This document shows, piece by piece, positions 32,897-41,246 of a stretch of 41,353 bases of DNA (the stretch's first letter is position 1; each line of letters begins with the position of its first letter). The notes beneath the pieces are model-generated. The model did no database searches and was not told where the DNA came from. It saw only the letters and a list, made by a program, of their open reading frames with translations. The stretch is taken from contig NZ_WFLK01000023.1 of assembly GCF_009208565.1 (NCBI RefSeq), positions 1 through 41,353 on the forward strand. Direction: 5' to 3'. This DNA comes from Janthinobacterium aquaticum. Lineage in GTDB: Bacteria; Pseudomonadota; Gammaproteobacteria; Burkholderiales; Burkholderiaceae_D. Position numbers and translations under genes: made by a program.

Positions 32897-33802
32897 TTAT
32901 TCCAGGTTCTGCACCTGTTCACGCATCTGCTCGATCAGCAGCTTCAGATCCATCGAGGCATCGGCCAGTTCCTTGACCGAGGCCTTGGCGCCCAGCGTAT
33001 TGGCTTCGCGATTGAGTTCCTGCATCATGAAGTCGAGGCGCTTGCCGACCTGGCCGCCCTTGGTCAGGATATGGCGCGTTTCGCCCAGGTGGGCCGACAG
33101 GCGCGCCAGCTCTTCGGCCACGTCGATACGGATGCCGTACAGGATCACTTCCTGGCGGATGCGCTCCATCGCATCCTGGCGCGACATCGACGAATTGGAA
33201 CCCTGGCTGGCCAGTCCCAGCGCATCTTGCATGCGCTCGATGGCTTTTTGCTGGAAGCCGGCCACCACTTGCGGAATCAACGGCGTAATGCGCTTGACGA
33301 TCGCTTCCATCGCTTCGATGCGCGAGATCAGCACTGCTTCGAGTGCGGCGCCTTCGCGCTTGCGGCTGTCGACAAAGGCGGCAATGGTGCGTTTGGTCAG
33401 GGCGGCCACGTCGGCCTGCAGCGACTCCTGGCCGACTTGCGCCTCTTCGATCACGCCAGGCCAGCGCAGCAGTTCGGCCACTGTCATGACCGGTGCCGAC
33501 ACGAAGTGCTGGCCTACTTCCGATTGCAGCCGCGCCAGTTCGGCCAGCAGCGGCAGGTTCAGCGCCTGCGTGCCGCTGGCGGCGGCTTTGCGGCCAAAGC
33601 TCAGGCGTACTTCAACCTTGCCACGCGTAATGGCGCCCATGACGGCGGCGCGCAAGTCAGGCTCGAGCGTGCGTAAATCATCGTTGATGCGAAATTGCAG
33701 GTCGAGAAAGCGCGAATTGACGCTCTTGATTTCAATCGTCAGTGTGCCTGCAGCACCTTCGCTGGTGGCAACCGCGTAGCCTGTCATGCTTGAAATGCTC
33801 AA
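32897..33802 (-). CDS. yicC: YicC/YloC family endoribonuclease
   Basis: 301 residues from a TTG start (MSISSMTGYAV) with GGGGAA a few bases upstream; an ATG at 33787 (MTGYAV) is the alternative. The family start SSMTGYAVATSEG and ending ELADASMDLKLLIEQMREQVQNLE are clear, as is EIKSVNSRFLDLQFRI. YicC-type proteins were recently shown to be RNA-cleaving enzymes involved in small-RNA and mRNA turnover. In related genomes it lies directly beside gmk; here the dehydrogenase-lysR cassette separates the two. Confidence 0.94.
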   Translation of the reverse strand: MSISSMTGYAVATSEGAAGTLTIEIKSVNSRFLDLQFRINDDLRTLEPDLRAAVMGAITRGKVEVRLSFGRKAAASGTQALNLPLLAELARLQSEVGQHFVSAPVMTVAELLRWPGVIEEAQVGQESLQADVAALTKRTIAAFVDSRKREGAALEAVLISRIEAMEAIVKRITPLIPQVVAGFQQKAIERMQDALGLASQGSNSSMSRQDAMERIRQEVILYGIRIDVAEELARLSAHLGETRHILTKGGQVGKRLDFMMQELNREANTLGAKASVKELADASMDLKLLIEQMREQVQNLE

Positions 33803-33867
33803 TGGATTCCCCGATTTGATCTTTTATATACCATCACTTGTCTTATACACGGTTTCAGCCGGCGCAC

Positions 33868-33900
33868 GCAAGAACGCGCACTGCGCGTAACGTTCTTTGC
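33868..33900. repeat. Strong inverted repeat in the yicC-rph intergenic region
   Basis: The inner CGCGC-ACT-GCGCG (33875-33887) is perfect, and the outer GCAAGAA / TTCTTTGC arms extend it with a TAACG bulge. It lies in the 299-nt gap between the divergent yicC and rph genes (33803-34101), which otherwise holds only the rph promoter candidate. It may be a regulatory hairpin or an operator. Confidence 0.45.
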
Positions 33901-34051
33901 TGCCGGACTGATGTTTCTTGCCGCGCGTTTTACCGCATTGTAAAGAAATTTTTGCACGGTGTGGCACGAAAGTCTGCATCGTGTGTGCATCATCGCGCTA
34001 TTGCAATTAAGCAAGTTACTAACAGTCGCCATCAGCAGCCGGCGCAGGCAA

Positions 34052-34060
34052 TGTTAGAAT
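34052..34060 (+). promoter_or_regulatory. Extended -10 promoter candidate of rph-rdgB-hemW
   Basis: TGT-TAGAAT (34052-34060) is a TGn-extended -10 element about 41 nt before the rph ATG. No strong -35 is visible at the normal distance. Confidence 0.4.
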
Positions 34061-34101
34061 CGCTGCCGCACTCTATCTACCGTCATCTTTACAGGAATTC
34101 C

Positions 34102-34830
34102 ATGAGCTTTGTTTCCCGCCCCAGTGGCCGCGCCGTTGATGCGCTGCGCACCATCCGCCTGACCCGCCAGTACACCAAACATGCCGAAGGCTCGGTCCTG
34201 ATCGAATGCGGCGACACCAAGGTGATTTGTACCGCCAGTATCGAAGACAAGGTGCCGGGCTTTTTGAAAGGCAAGGGACAGGGCTGGCTGACGGCCGAAT
34301 ACGGCATGCTGCCGCGCTCGACCCATACGCGCATGGACCGCGAAGCGGCGCGCGGCAAGCAGTCGGGCCGCACCCAGGAAATCCAGCGCCTGATCGGCCG
34401 TTCGCTGCGCGCCGCGTTCGACCTGCAGGCCTTTGGCGAGCGCACGCTGCATCTCGATTGCGACGTGATCCAGGCCGACGGCGGCACCCGCACCGCCTCG
34501 ATTACCGGCGCCATGGTGGCTGCCTACGATGCGTTTGCGCAGCTGCAGGCGCGCGGCGCGATCACCGCCATTCCCGTCAAGAGCTTCGTGGCGGCCATTT
34601 CGGTGGGCGTCTACCAGGGCATGCCGGTGCTCGACCTCGATTACGATGAAGACTCCAATTGCGATACCGACATGAATGTGGTGATGACCGAAGCGGGCCA
34701 TTTCATCGAAGTGCAGGGCACGGCCGAAGGCGCCGCGTTTGACCGCGCCGGCATGAATCGCTTGCTCGATCTGGCGCAGGGCGGCATCGCCGAGCTGATC
34801 GGTTTGCAGAAACAGGCGCTCGGTCTTTAA
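34102..34830 (+). CDS. rph: RNase PH, phosphorolytic 3'-5' exoribonuclease
   Basis: 242 residues from the ATG at 34102 with ACAGGA upstream; a longer in-frame start (33838) lies in non-coding sequence and is rejected. Signature regions are [58 protein letters not shown] and [20 protein letters not shown], which bind phosphate and RNA. It trims tRNA 3' ends using phosphate. It starts the rph-rdgB-hemW operon, with 24 nt to rdgB, divergent from yicC. Confidence 0.97.
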   Translation: MSFVSRPSGRAVDALRTIRLTRQYTKHAEGSVLIECGDTKVICTASIEDKVPGFLKGKGQGWLTAEYGMLPRSTHTRMDREAARGKQSGRTQEIQRLIGRSLRAAFDLQAFGERTLHLDCDVIQADGGTRTASITGAMVAAYDAFAQLQARGAITAIPVKSFVAAISVGVYQGMPVLDLDYDEDSNCDTDMNVVMTEAGHFIEVQGTAEGAAFDRAGMNRLLDLAQGGIAELIGLQKQALGL

Positions 34831-34854
34831 TTTCATTTTGCTATTGCACCCATC

Positions 34855-35439
34855 ATGACCCAACGCCTGATTCTCGCATCCAATAACGCCGGCAAGCTCA
34901 AGGAATTTAACGAGCTGCTTTCGACCATCGGTTTCTCCGTCCACGCCCAGGGCGAATACGACGTGCCCGAGAGCGACGAGCCGTTCCATACGTTTGTTGA
35001 AAACGCGCTGCAAAAGGCGCGCCATGCCGCGCGCCTGACCGGCCTGCCGGCGCTGGCTGACGATTCGGGCGTATGCGTCAATGCGCTCGGCGGCGCGCCG
35101 GGCGTCTATTCGGCCCGTTATGCGGGCGAGCCGAAGTCGGACGCGGCCAACAGCGCCAAGCTGATTGCCGACCTGGAACCGCATGCCGACAAGTCGGCCT
35201 ATTATTACTGCGTGCTGGTGTATGTACGCCATGCCGACGATCCGCAGCCGGTGATCGCCGACGGGCGCTGGAATGGCGAAATGATTGCCATGCCGCGCGG
35301 GCAGGGCGGCTTTGGCTACGATCCGCACTTTTATATTCCGGCCTTGGGCAAGTGCGCGGCAGAACTGTCGTCCGATGAAAAAAATGCGCTGTCGCACCGC
35401 GGCCAGGCCCTGCGCGCGCTGGTCGAGAAATTGCGATGA
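34855..35439 (+). CDS. rdgB: RdgB/HAM1-type dITP/XTP pyrophosphatase
   Basis: 194 residues. The N-terminal ILASNNAGKLKEFNELL, the ALADDSGVCVNALGGAPGVYSARYAG loop and the C-terminal FGYDPHFYIP and SHRGQALRAL motifs are those of the Ham1 family. The enzyme removes deaminated purine nucleotides (dITP, dXTP) from the pool and so prevents mutagenic incorporation. It lies 24 nt after rph and overlaps hemW by 4 nt (ATGA), so rdgB and hemW are probably translationally coupled. Confidence 0.97.
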   Translation: MTQRLILASNNAGKLKEFNELLSTIGFSVHAQGEYDVPESDEPFHTFVENALQKARHAARLTGLPALADDSGVCVNALGGAPGVYSARYAGEPKSDAANSAKLIADLEPHADKSAYYYCVLVYVRHADDPQPVIADGRWNGEMIAMPRGQGGFGYDPHFYIPALGKCAAELSSDEKNALSHRGQALRALVEKLR

Positions 35440-36707
35440 TCCCGATTAAAGTTGTTGGCAGCACGTCGCGTCCTGCCTCGAAGCCGTCGGCGCCTGCGCC
35501 GCAGGAGGGCCTGTCGGGCGCCGCCGGTGCGGCCCTGAAATACCTGCAGCCCGGTGCCCTCAGCCTGACGGCGCTGCCGCCGCTGTCGCTGTATATCCAC
35601 TTTCCCTGGTGCGTGAAGAAATGCCCGTATTGCGATTTCAATTCGCATGAGGTGCGCGGCAGCTTTCCCGAAGCCGAGTATCTGGCCGCCTTGCGGCTGG
35701 ACCTGGAAATGGCGCTGCCGCTGGTCTGGGGACGCAAGATCCACACCATCTTTATCGGCGGCGGCACGCCGAGCCTGATGTCGGCGGCCGGCCTGGACCA
35801 GTTGATGTCGGACGTGCGCACCCTGTTGCCGCTCGATGGCGACTGCGAGATCACCATGGAGGCCAATCCCGGCACGTTCGAGGCGGAAAAGTTCCGCTCC
35901 TACCGCGCCAGCGGCATTAACCGCCTGTCGATCGGCATCCAGAGTTTCAACAGCCGCCACCTGCAATCGCTGGGCCGCATCCATGACGACAACGAAGCGC
36001 GCCGCGCAGTCGAGATCGCGCACGCGAACTTCGACAATTTCAATCTCGACCTGATGTATGCGCTGCCGTCGCAGACGCTGGCCGAGGCGCAGGCCGACCT
36101 GGCCACGGCGCTGTCGTTCGCACCGCCGCACCTGTCGCTGTACCACCTGACGCTCGAACCGAACACGCTGTTTGCAAAATACCCGCCAGCACTGCCGGAC
36201 GACGACGAAAGCGCCGATATTGCCGATATGGTGGCCGCGACTGCCGCCGGCGCCGGCTATGGCCGCTACGAGGTGTCGGCCTATGCGCAGCCGGGCCGGC
36301 GCGCGCGCCATAACCTGAACTATTGGGAATTCGGCGACTACCTGGGCATCGGCGCCGGCGCCCATTCCAAGCTGTCGTTCCCGCACCGCGTGCTGCGCCA
36401 GGCGCGCTACAAGCAGCCCAAGGCGTATATGGAAGCGGTACGCGCCGGCAACCCGGTGCAGGAAGAGCGCGAACTGGCGCGCGACGAGATGGGCTTTGAA
36501 TTCATGCTCAACACCCTGCGCCTGACCGGCGGCTTTGCGCCCAACCTGTTTGCTGAGCGTACCGGCGTGCCCCTTAACGCCATCGAGCGCGCATTGAATG
36601 CAGCCGAAGCGAAGGGCCTGCTGTACCGCGACCATCAGCTGATCAAGCCGACCGAACTGGGCTTGAGTTTTCTGAACGACCTGCAGCAGATGTTTCTGGA
36701 AGATTGA
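35436..36707 (+). CDS. hemW: HemW, radical-SAM haem chaperone-type protein
   Basis: 423 residues. The radical SAM cluster motif is CVKKCPYC (Cys59, 63 and 66) in HFPWCVKKCPYCDFNSHE, followed by FIGGGTPSLM and the EANPGTFE strand typical of HemW. The C-terminal helical domain includes NYWEFGDYLGIGAGAHS. HemW-type proteins bind haem and lack coproporphyrinogen oxidase activity; older annotation calls them HemN-like. The protein has an about 50-residue Ala/Pro-rich N-terminal extension compared with the E. coli protein (about 378 residues). The start overlaps the rdgB stop. Confidence 0.94.
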   Translation: MIPIKVVGSTSRPASKPSAPAPQEGLSGAAGAALKYLQPGALSLTALPPLSLYIHFPWCVKKCPYCDFNSHEVRGSFPEAEYLAALRLDLEMALPLVWGRKIHTIFIGGGTPSLMSAAGLDQLMSDVRTLLPLDGDCEITMEANPGTFEAEKFRSYRASGINRLSIGIQSFNSRHLQSLGRIHDDNEARRAVEIAHANFDNFNLDLMYALPSQTLAEAQADLATALSFAPPHLSLYHLTLEPNTLFAKYPPALPDDDESADIADMVAATAAGAGYGRYEVSAYAQPGRRARHNLNYWEFGDYLGIGAGAHSKLSFPHRVLRQARYKQPKAYMEAVRAGNPVQEERELARDEMGFEFMLNTLRLTGGFAPNLFAERTGVPLNAIERALNAAEAKGLLYRDHQLIKPTELGLSFLNDLQQMFLED

Positions 36708-36752
36708 ATTTTGACTGCCGGGGCAGGCGCGTCCAGGAGGACGGATTTGGCG

Positions 36753-36854
36753 GTAGGTCGGATTAGGCCCCGGAGGGGCCGTAATCCGACAACATTGTTG
36801 ACGGCGGTGGGATTGTCGGATTACACGCAGCTGCGCTGCGCTAATCCGACCTAC
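36753..36854. repeat. REP-like inverted repeat pair 2 (hemW-mcp boundary)
   Basis: Copy a (36753-36792) starts GTAGGTCGGATTA and ends GTAATCCGACAAC. Copy b (36813-36854) is inverted and ends CTAATCCGACCTAC. The arrangement matches pair 1 at the greB-spoT boundary; the loops differ. It separates the convergent hemW and chemoreceptor genes. Confidence 0.85.
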
Positions 36855-36915
36855 CGGGTTTGCCAGCGTGCCCAGTCAGTCCAGGAGGACGCCTGGCCAA
36901 GTTTTTTATGTGGCC

Positions 36916-38598
36916 TCAGAACTCTTCCCAGTCCTGTTCGTTCGTGACGCGCGCCGGCGCCTTGCGCACTGCCGGTGGGCGAGTAGCGAGCTGCTTCGAC
37001 ACGGGCGCTGGCGCTGCCCGCAATACCGGCGCCGGCGGGGCTGCGGCCGCCTGTTCCAGCTTGAAGCCGCCAGCCACCTGCGCCAGGCGCGCTGCCTGGT
37101 CCTGCATGCTTTCGGCGGCTGCTGCCGCTTCTTCCACCAAGGCGGCGTTCTGCTGGGTGACCTGATCCATCTGTGCGATCGCCTGGTTGACCTGGTCGAT
37201 ACCCATGCTCTGTTCGGCGCTGGCCGAACTGATTTCAGCCATGATGTCGGTAACGCGGCGCACGCTGTCGACCACTTCCTGCATGGTGCTGCCGGCCTGC
37301 TCCACCAGGCGGCTGCCGCCATTGACCTGCTGTACCGATTCTTCGATCAGCGCCTTGATCTCGCGCGCCGCCTGGCTCGAGCGCTGCGCCAGGTTGCGCA
37401 CCTCGGTGGCCACCACCGCAAAGCCGCGGCCCTGCTCGCCGGCGCGCGCCGCTTCCACCGCCGCATTCAGGGCCAGGATATTGGTCTGGAAGGCAATACC
37501 GTCGATCACGCCGATAATATCGACGATCTTGCGCGACGAGGCGTCGATGGCGCCCATCGTGTCGACTACCTGGCTGACGATGGTGCCGCCGCGCTCGGCT
37601 ACGTCGGAGGCGCTTTGCGCCAGCTGGTTGGCCTGGCGCGCGTTGTCGGCGTTCTGCTTGACGGTGGAGGTGAGTTCTTCCATCGACGAAGCGGTTTCCT
37701 CGAGCGAACTGGCTTGTTCTTCGGTGCGCGATGAAAGATCGAGGTTGCCCGCTGCAATTTCGCTCGACGCGGTGGCAATGGCGTGGGTGCCGCTTTGCAC
37801 CTGCGACACCACGCGCGTGAGCGCGTCGTTCATGCCCTGCAGTTCATGCATCAGGTCGCCGACCTCGTCGCGCGAGCGCGCGCCAAAACGCGTGCGCAGG
37901 TCGCCGGTGGCGACCGTGGTGGCCACCGCAATGGCCGCATGCAGCGGCTGCGTGATCGAGCGCGTGATCAGCCAGGCGCACAGGCTGCCAAAGCCGATCA
38001 TCAGCGCGCCCAGGATCAGCGTCAGGGTGAGGCTGCGTGCATTGGCGTCATCGATCGATTGCGCTGTCTGGTCGATGGCCTCGCGCTGCTGCGCCAGGAA
38101 GGCCTGTACCTTGGCCTGATAGGCATTGGCGGCCGGCATGTACTGCTGGCTGTAGGCGCGTTCGGCGTCATCGCTCTTGCCGGTTTTCTTCGCTGCCATC
38201 ACATCCTGCTTGGCTTTCTGGTACACGCCGCGCACCTCCATCACGCCGGCAAACGCGGCTTTTTCCGCCTCGCCAGACAGCATGCCTTCGACCTGTTTGA
38301 GCAGCCCGCCGCCTTTTTTGGTACCGGCGGCGATTTCTTCGGCAAAGGTCACCGACAGGCTTTCGTCCGAGCTTTTGGCGATCAGGGTGGTGCGCTCGAT
38401 GGCCGAATAGATCAGCAGGTACAGGTCGGACACCAGCCGTTCCTTGGCCAGCGGCTTTTCCATCATCATGCGTGTGGCCTGCGCATTGCGATAGGCGCTG
38501 ATGACTGAAAACGAGGTACAGACGATGGCCAGCAGCAGGACGATGGCAAAGCCGATCGCCAGGCGGCTGCCGATGCGGATGTTGGCAAGAGTTTTCAT
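36916..38598 (-). CDS. Methyl-accepting chemotaxis protein with C-terminal tether-like pentapeptide
   Basis: 560 residues. A first transmembrane helix lies at about 12-34, a periplasmic four-helix-bundle sensor at about 35-190, a second transmembrane helix at about 192-214, a HAMP domain at about 215-265, and the signalling domain follows with its tip ([49 protein letters not shown]). The last five residues, DWEEF after an Ala/Pro-rich linker, resemble the NWETF tether that binds CheR and CheB in E. coli Tar/Tsr. The ligand is unknown. No sigma-28 promoter is visible upstream. Confidence 0.94.
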   Translation of the reverse strand: MKTLANIRIGSRLAIGFAIVLLLAIVCTSFSVISAYRNAQATRMMMEKPLAKERLVSDLYLLIYSAIERTTLIAKSSDESLSVTFAEEIAAGTKKGGGLLKQVEGMLSGEAEKAAFAGVMEVRGVYQKAKQDVMAAKKTGKSDDAERAYSQQYMPAANAYQAKVQAFLAQQREAIDQTAQSIDDANARSLTLTLILGALMIGFGSLCAWLITRSITQPLHAAIAVATTVATGDLRTRFGARSRDEVGDLMHELQGMNDALTRVVSQVQSGTHAIATASSEIAAGNLDLSSRTEEQASSLEETASSMEELTSTVKQNADNARQANQLAQSASDVAERGGTIVSQVVDTMGAIDASSRKIVDIIGVIDGIAFQTNILALNAAVEAARAGEQGRGFAVVATEVRNLAQRSSQAAREIKALIEESVQQVNGGSRLVEQAGSTMQEVVDSVRRVTDIMAEISSASAEQSMGIDQVNQAIAQMDQVTQQNAALVEEAAAAAESMQDQAARLAQVAGGFKLEQAAAAPPAPVLRAAPAPVSKQLATRPPAVRKAPARVTNEQDWEEF

Positions 38599-38935
38599 GG
38601 TGTCTTTTGGTTACAATTGTCGATAGGCTATTGTTGAGCTACTGTTGAGCTATTTTCGCTGGAAAATGCGACGGGGCGATGACGGCAGGCGCTCGCCGGC
38701 GTGGTGGCAGGCTGTTGCCAGGTAGCCACAAGGTAATGATTTTAATAATGAAATCAGGCCGACCATAACAGGCTGGCGCCGTCCGACATGGGGCCGGCTG
38801 ACATGCCAGGGCAGGTGTGGGGCCGCCGGCATGATCGTCTACAGGAGAGCGCCGCGCCGTTCTGGAGGGGAGGGCGGCGTCACATCAGGAGAAATCGTAC
38901 CATGGGCCTGTGATTGCCGATAGCGATATCGTTGT
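38599..38935. other. Gene-free stretch upstream of the chemoreceptor, with an 11-bp tandem repeat
   Basis: This 337-nt gap holds no supportable gene. It contains a direct repeat of 11 bp (CTATTGTTGAG at 38628-38638, CTACTGTTGAG at 38639-38649, then CTATT). The repeat lies about 30 nt upstream of the chemoreceptor start, where a promoter or regulator site would be expected. An AT-rich patch occurs near 38735-38755. Confidence 0.5.
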
Positions 38936-40015
38936 TCAGCCCGGCAGGTCGAGCGCCTGCCGCAGATCGGGCTGTTCGGCCCAGCGCGCAAATTCGGCTG
39001 CCATGCGTTCGCTTTCGGCAATGGCGCGGCGCCAGTCGCGGATGCGCGCCGCATGGTCCTGGCCGTAATGGGGGAAATCGCGGCGGTCGGGCAGCTTGCC
39101 ATTGGGCAGGCTGGCGACAAAACTGGGCGAGGGCGACACCAGGATCATATTGTCGAGCGCCGGATCGCCGGCGCGCGCGCGCCGCCACGGCAGCGCCTTG
39201 TCGAGCCAGCCCGGCACGATATGGTCGGCAAAGTGCGGATAGAGCACCAGTTCCGGTTCGCGCTGGTAGGGCAGGTGCAGATGGTAGTCGATCAGGCCGC
39301 CATCCCAGTAGCGCCCGCCAGGCGCGCCGGCGATGTCGGTCACCGCGTCGAGTACCAGCGGAATCGAACCCGAGGCCAGCAGCGCGTCGCGCAGATTGTC
39401 CTGAACCAAAGGCACGAAATGGGCCTGGAAGGCGTCAAAGCGCGAGCGCAGCCAGCCGGCGCCGTCCGGCCCCGCATGAAATACCGCCCGCTCCAGCGAA
39501 TTGGCCAGGCGCGCGCGCGCCAGCGCATTGCCGGCCGCCGCCTGCAGAAAACCGCGCCGGTCGCGCCATTTGCCCGGCTGCGCCAGCGCGCCCGTGCCGC
39601 GCACGGCCAGCACCGCCAGGCTGTGTTGCTGGTGCGCCAGCAGATGCGTCTCCTGGCCGTCGAGCATGGCGTCAAGCAAAGCGCGGCAGGTGCGGCTGAC
39701 ATGCGCCGGCGTGGGCTTGTCGGGATAGCGCTGGCCCACGTATTGCTGCACCAGGCGCCGCTGCGCCGCCTGCGGGTCAGGCAGCATGGCCGCTGCCATG
39801 CGCCAGGCGCCGATGGAGGCGCCGACAAAATGCCGCCGGCGTGGCGCCTGTGGCAGGTAATGGCCGAACAGCCAGCAGTCGAGCTGATGCAGAATCAGGC
39901 CTTTCGGCCCGCCGGCAGCGGCCGGCACGATGGCAATATCGGCCGCGCACAGGCCATGCTCGGCGATGCGCGCGCGGGCGCGCGGGCCCAGGCGGATGGT
40001 GATCGAAGACGGCAT
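38936..40015 (-). CDS. Patatin-like serine hydrolase / phospholipase
   Basis: 359 residues from the ATG at 40015; an upstream in-frame start at 40060 is less likely. The glycine-rich oxyanion region (AAAGGPKGL, about 32-40), the nucleophile elbow GASIG with Ser67 and the DGG motif with Asp238 form the patatin Ser-Asp dyad. No signal peptide or transmembrane helix is apparent, so it probably acts in the cytoplasm or at the inner membrane face. Substrate (phospholipid or other ester) is unknown. It is transcribed opposite to the downstream lipoprotein gene. Confidence 0.85.
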   Translation of the reverse strand: MPSSITIRLGPRARARIAEHGLCAADIAIVPAAAGGPKGLILHQLDCWLFGHYLPQAPRRRHFVGASIGAWRMAAAMLPDPQAAQRRLVQQYVGQRYPDKPTPAHVSRTCRALLDAMLDGQETHLLAHQQHSLAVLAVRGTGALAQPGKWRDRRGFLQAAAGNALARARLANSLERAVFHAGPDGAGWLRSRFDAFQAHFVPLVQDNLRDALLASGSIPLVLDAVTDIAGAPGGRYWDGGLIDYHLHLPYQREPELVLYPHFADHIVPGWLDKALPWRRARAGDPALDNMILVSPSPSFVASLPNGKLPDRRDFPHYGQDHAARIRDWRRAIAESERMAAEFARWAEQPDLRQALDLPG

Positions 40016-40180
40016 GCGGGCTTTCAGGCAGGAGTCAGCAGCCATTGTAGCGCCTGGCAAGCGACCAGGCGTGCGACAGCAATATCAGTTTTTAACTATG
40101 ATGGATTTGCCAACGATAGCAATCCTGCATGCTGCACTTCGCCCATCGCTGGCCTTTCTTTTACTACCGACAAGATATCC

Positions 40181-41020
40181 ATGACCCTACGTTACCAGAT
40201 CGCCTGCACGGCGCTGCTGGCCGGCGCCCTGAGCGCCTGCGGCGGCGGCTCTTCTTCCTCCGACAGCCCGGTGGCTGTCAATCCGGCCAATCCGACCAAT
40301 CCTACTACGCCGGTAACGCCGCCGACCGCCAGCGGCGATACCGGCAGCGTCAGCGCGCGCTTTGCCGCCAATGGCAGTGGCCGCTATCTGCTAATGGCCG
40401 TGGCCAGCCAGAGCACCGGCGTGCTGACCAGCGTGGCGCAAGGCAGTTCCGGTGCACTGACCGAGATCGCCGGCAGCAGTTTTACCGGATCTCCGGCCAT
40501 CACGCGCGAGATCAGCGGCGACGCCAGCTTTGCGCAGGGCCGCTGGTTTACCGGCACCGTCACGCGTGCTGGTGTGGCATCCGTGCTGAGTGGCAATAAC
40601 GCCAGTACGCATTACGTTGCCTACAATGCGCTGGTCAGCCTGCCAGCGAGCGGCAGCGCGAGCTGCAATGCCGGCGTCTTTACGGCACCGAGCTATATCG
40701 GCGGCACAATCATTGGCCAGGATGCCTATTTCGGCACGGCCAGCGGCGCGGCCACGCTGTCGTTCGGCAGCGGCGGCGCCGTGCTGAATATGGCGCTCGA
40801 CGTGACTGCCGGCGGCAGCAGCGGCAAGATCAGCGGCGGCGGCACGATTCCTGCACCAGCCAATACCGTGATCAACGGCGCCTTCCTCGGCGGCAGTTCC
40901 GGCACCCTGCTGGCGCTCGGTGATGGCGGCGCCGGCCGCTACCTCGTCACCGGCGGCTACAAGGTGGTGCTGGCCAACGGTGCCAACTACCAGGGCGTGG
41001 CGACATTCAGCTGCGGCTGA
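40181..41020 (+). CDS. Putative secreted lipoprotein of unknown function
   Basis: 279 residues. The N-terminus MTLRYQIACTALLAGALSAC ends in a lipobox (LSAC, Cys20) and is followed by a Gly/Ser spacer and a Pro/Thr-rich linker (residues 28-51). The mature domain is rich in Gly, Ser, Ala and Thr with short repeats of small residues, suggesting a beta-rich surface protein. Two Cys (about 164 and 278) could form a disulphide. I do not recognise the family. The same frame is open far upstream because of antisense coding, so the start was set at the lipoprotein signal. Confidence 0.75.
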   Translation: MTLRYQIACTALLAGALSACGGGSSSSDSPVAVNPANPTNPTTPVTPPTASGDTGSVSARFAANGSGRYLLMAVASQSTGVLTSVAQGSSGALTEIAGSSFTGSPAITREISGDASFAQGRWFTGTVTRAGVASVLSGNNASTHYVAYNALVSLPASGSASCNAGVFTAPSYIGGTIIGQDAYFGTASGAATLSFGSGGAVLNMALDVTAGGSSGKISGGGTIPAPANTVINGAFLGGSSGTLLALGDGGAGRYLVTGGYKVVLANGANYQGVATFSCG

Positions 41021-41044
41021 TGCAACACCGCGGCGCCAACAATA

Positions 41045-41147
41045 TTGTCGGATTACGCGCGAAGCGCTAATCCGACCTACGCGAACGCGAACGTAAACGT
41101 CTCAGCGCGTTGGTAGGTCGGATTAGCCCGCAGGGCGTAATCCGACA
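41045..41147. repeat. REP-like repeat pair 3, opposite orientation
   Basis: Copy a (41045-41080) reads TTGTCGGATTAC to TAATCCGACCTAC and copy b (41113-41147) reads GTAGGTCGGATTAG to GTAATCCGACA. Here the CTAC/GTAG ends face inwards, the reverse of pairs 1 and 2. It lies downstream of the lipoprotein gene. Confidence 0.8.
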
Positions 41148-41160
41148 CCACCCGCGGCGT

Positions 41161-41220
41161 CAAACGAGCGCCAAAGCCGCGTAATCAAACCAGCGCCAAA
41201 GCCGCGTAATCGAACCAGCG
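41161..41220. repeat. 25-bp tandem repeat next to IS110-type element
   Basis: Unit 1 (41161-41185) and unit 2 (41186-41210) differ at one base, and a third partial unit starts at 41211. They lie between REP pair 3 and the transposase fragment. Confidence 0.75.
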
Positions 41221-41246
41221 CAGTGGCGTAGATACTGTTATCCCCG

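Noticed and set aside
33838..34101. Upstream extension of RNase PH
   Set aside because: The translated segment has no similarity to RNase PH and holds a hairpin and promoter-like sequence; the ATG at 34102 has a ribosome site and gives the family length.
38599..38760. Sigma-28 promoter for the chemoreceptor
   Set aside because: GCCTATCG near 38620 resembles part of a -10 box, but there is no TAAA-type -35 at 11-15 nt spacing.
39053..40180. Upstream extension of the lipoprotein reading frame
   Set aside because: It is antisense to the patatin-like gene; a lipoprotein signal peptide with lipobox begins at 40181.
41161..41220. CRISPR-like array
   Set aside because: The 25-bp units are contiguous with no spacers, so this is a simple tandem repeat.
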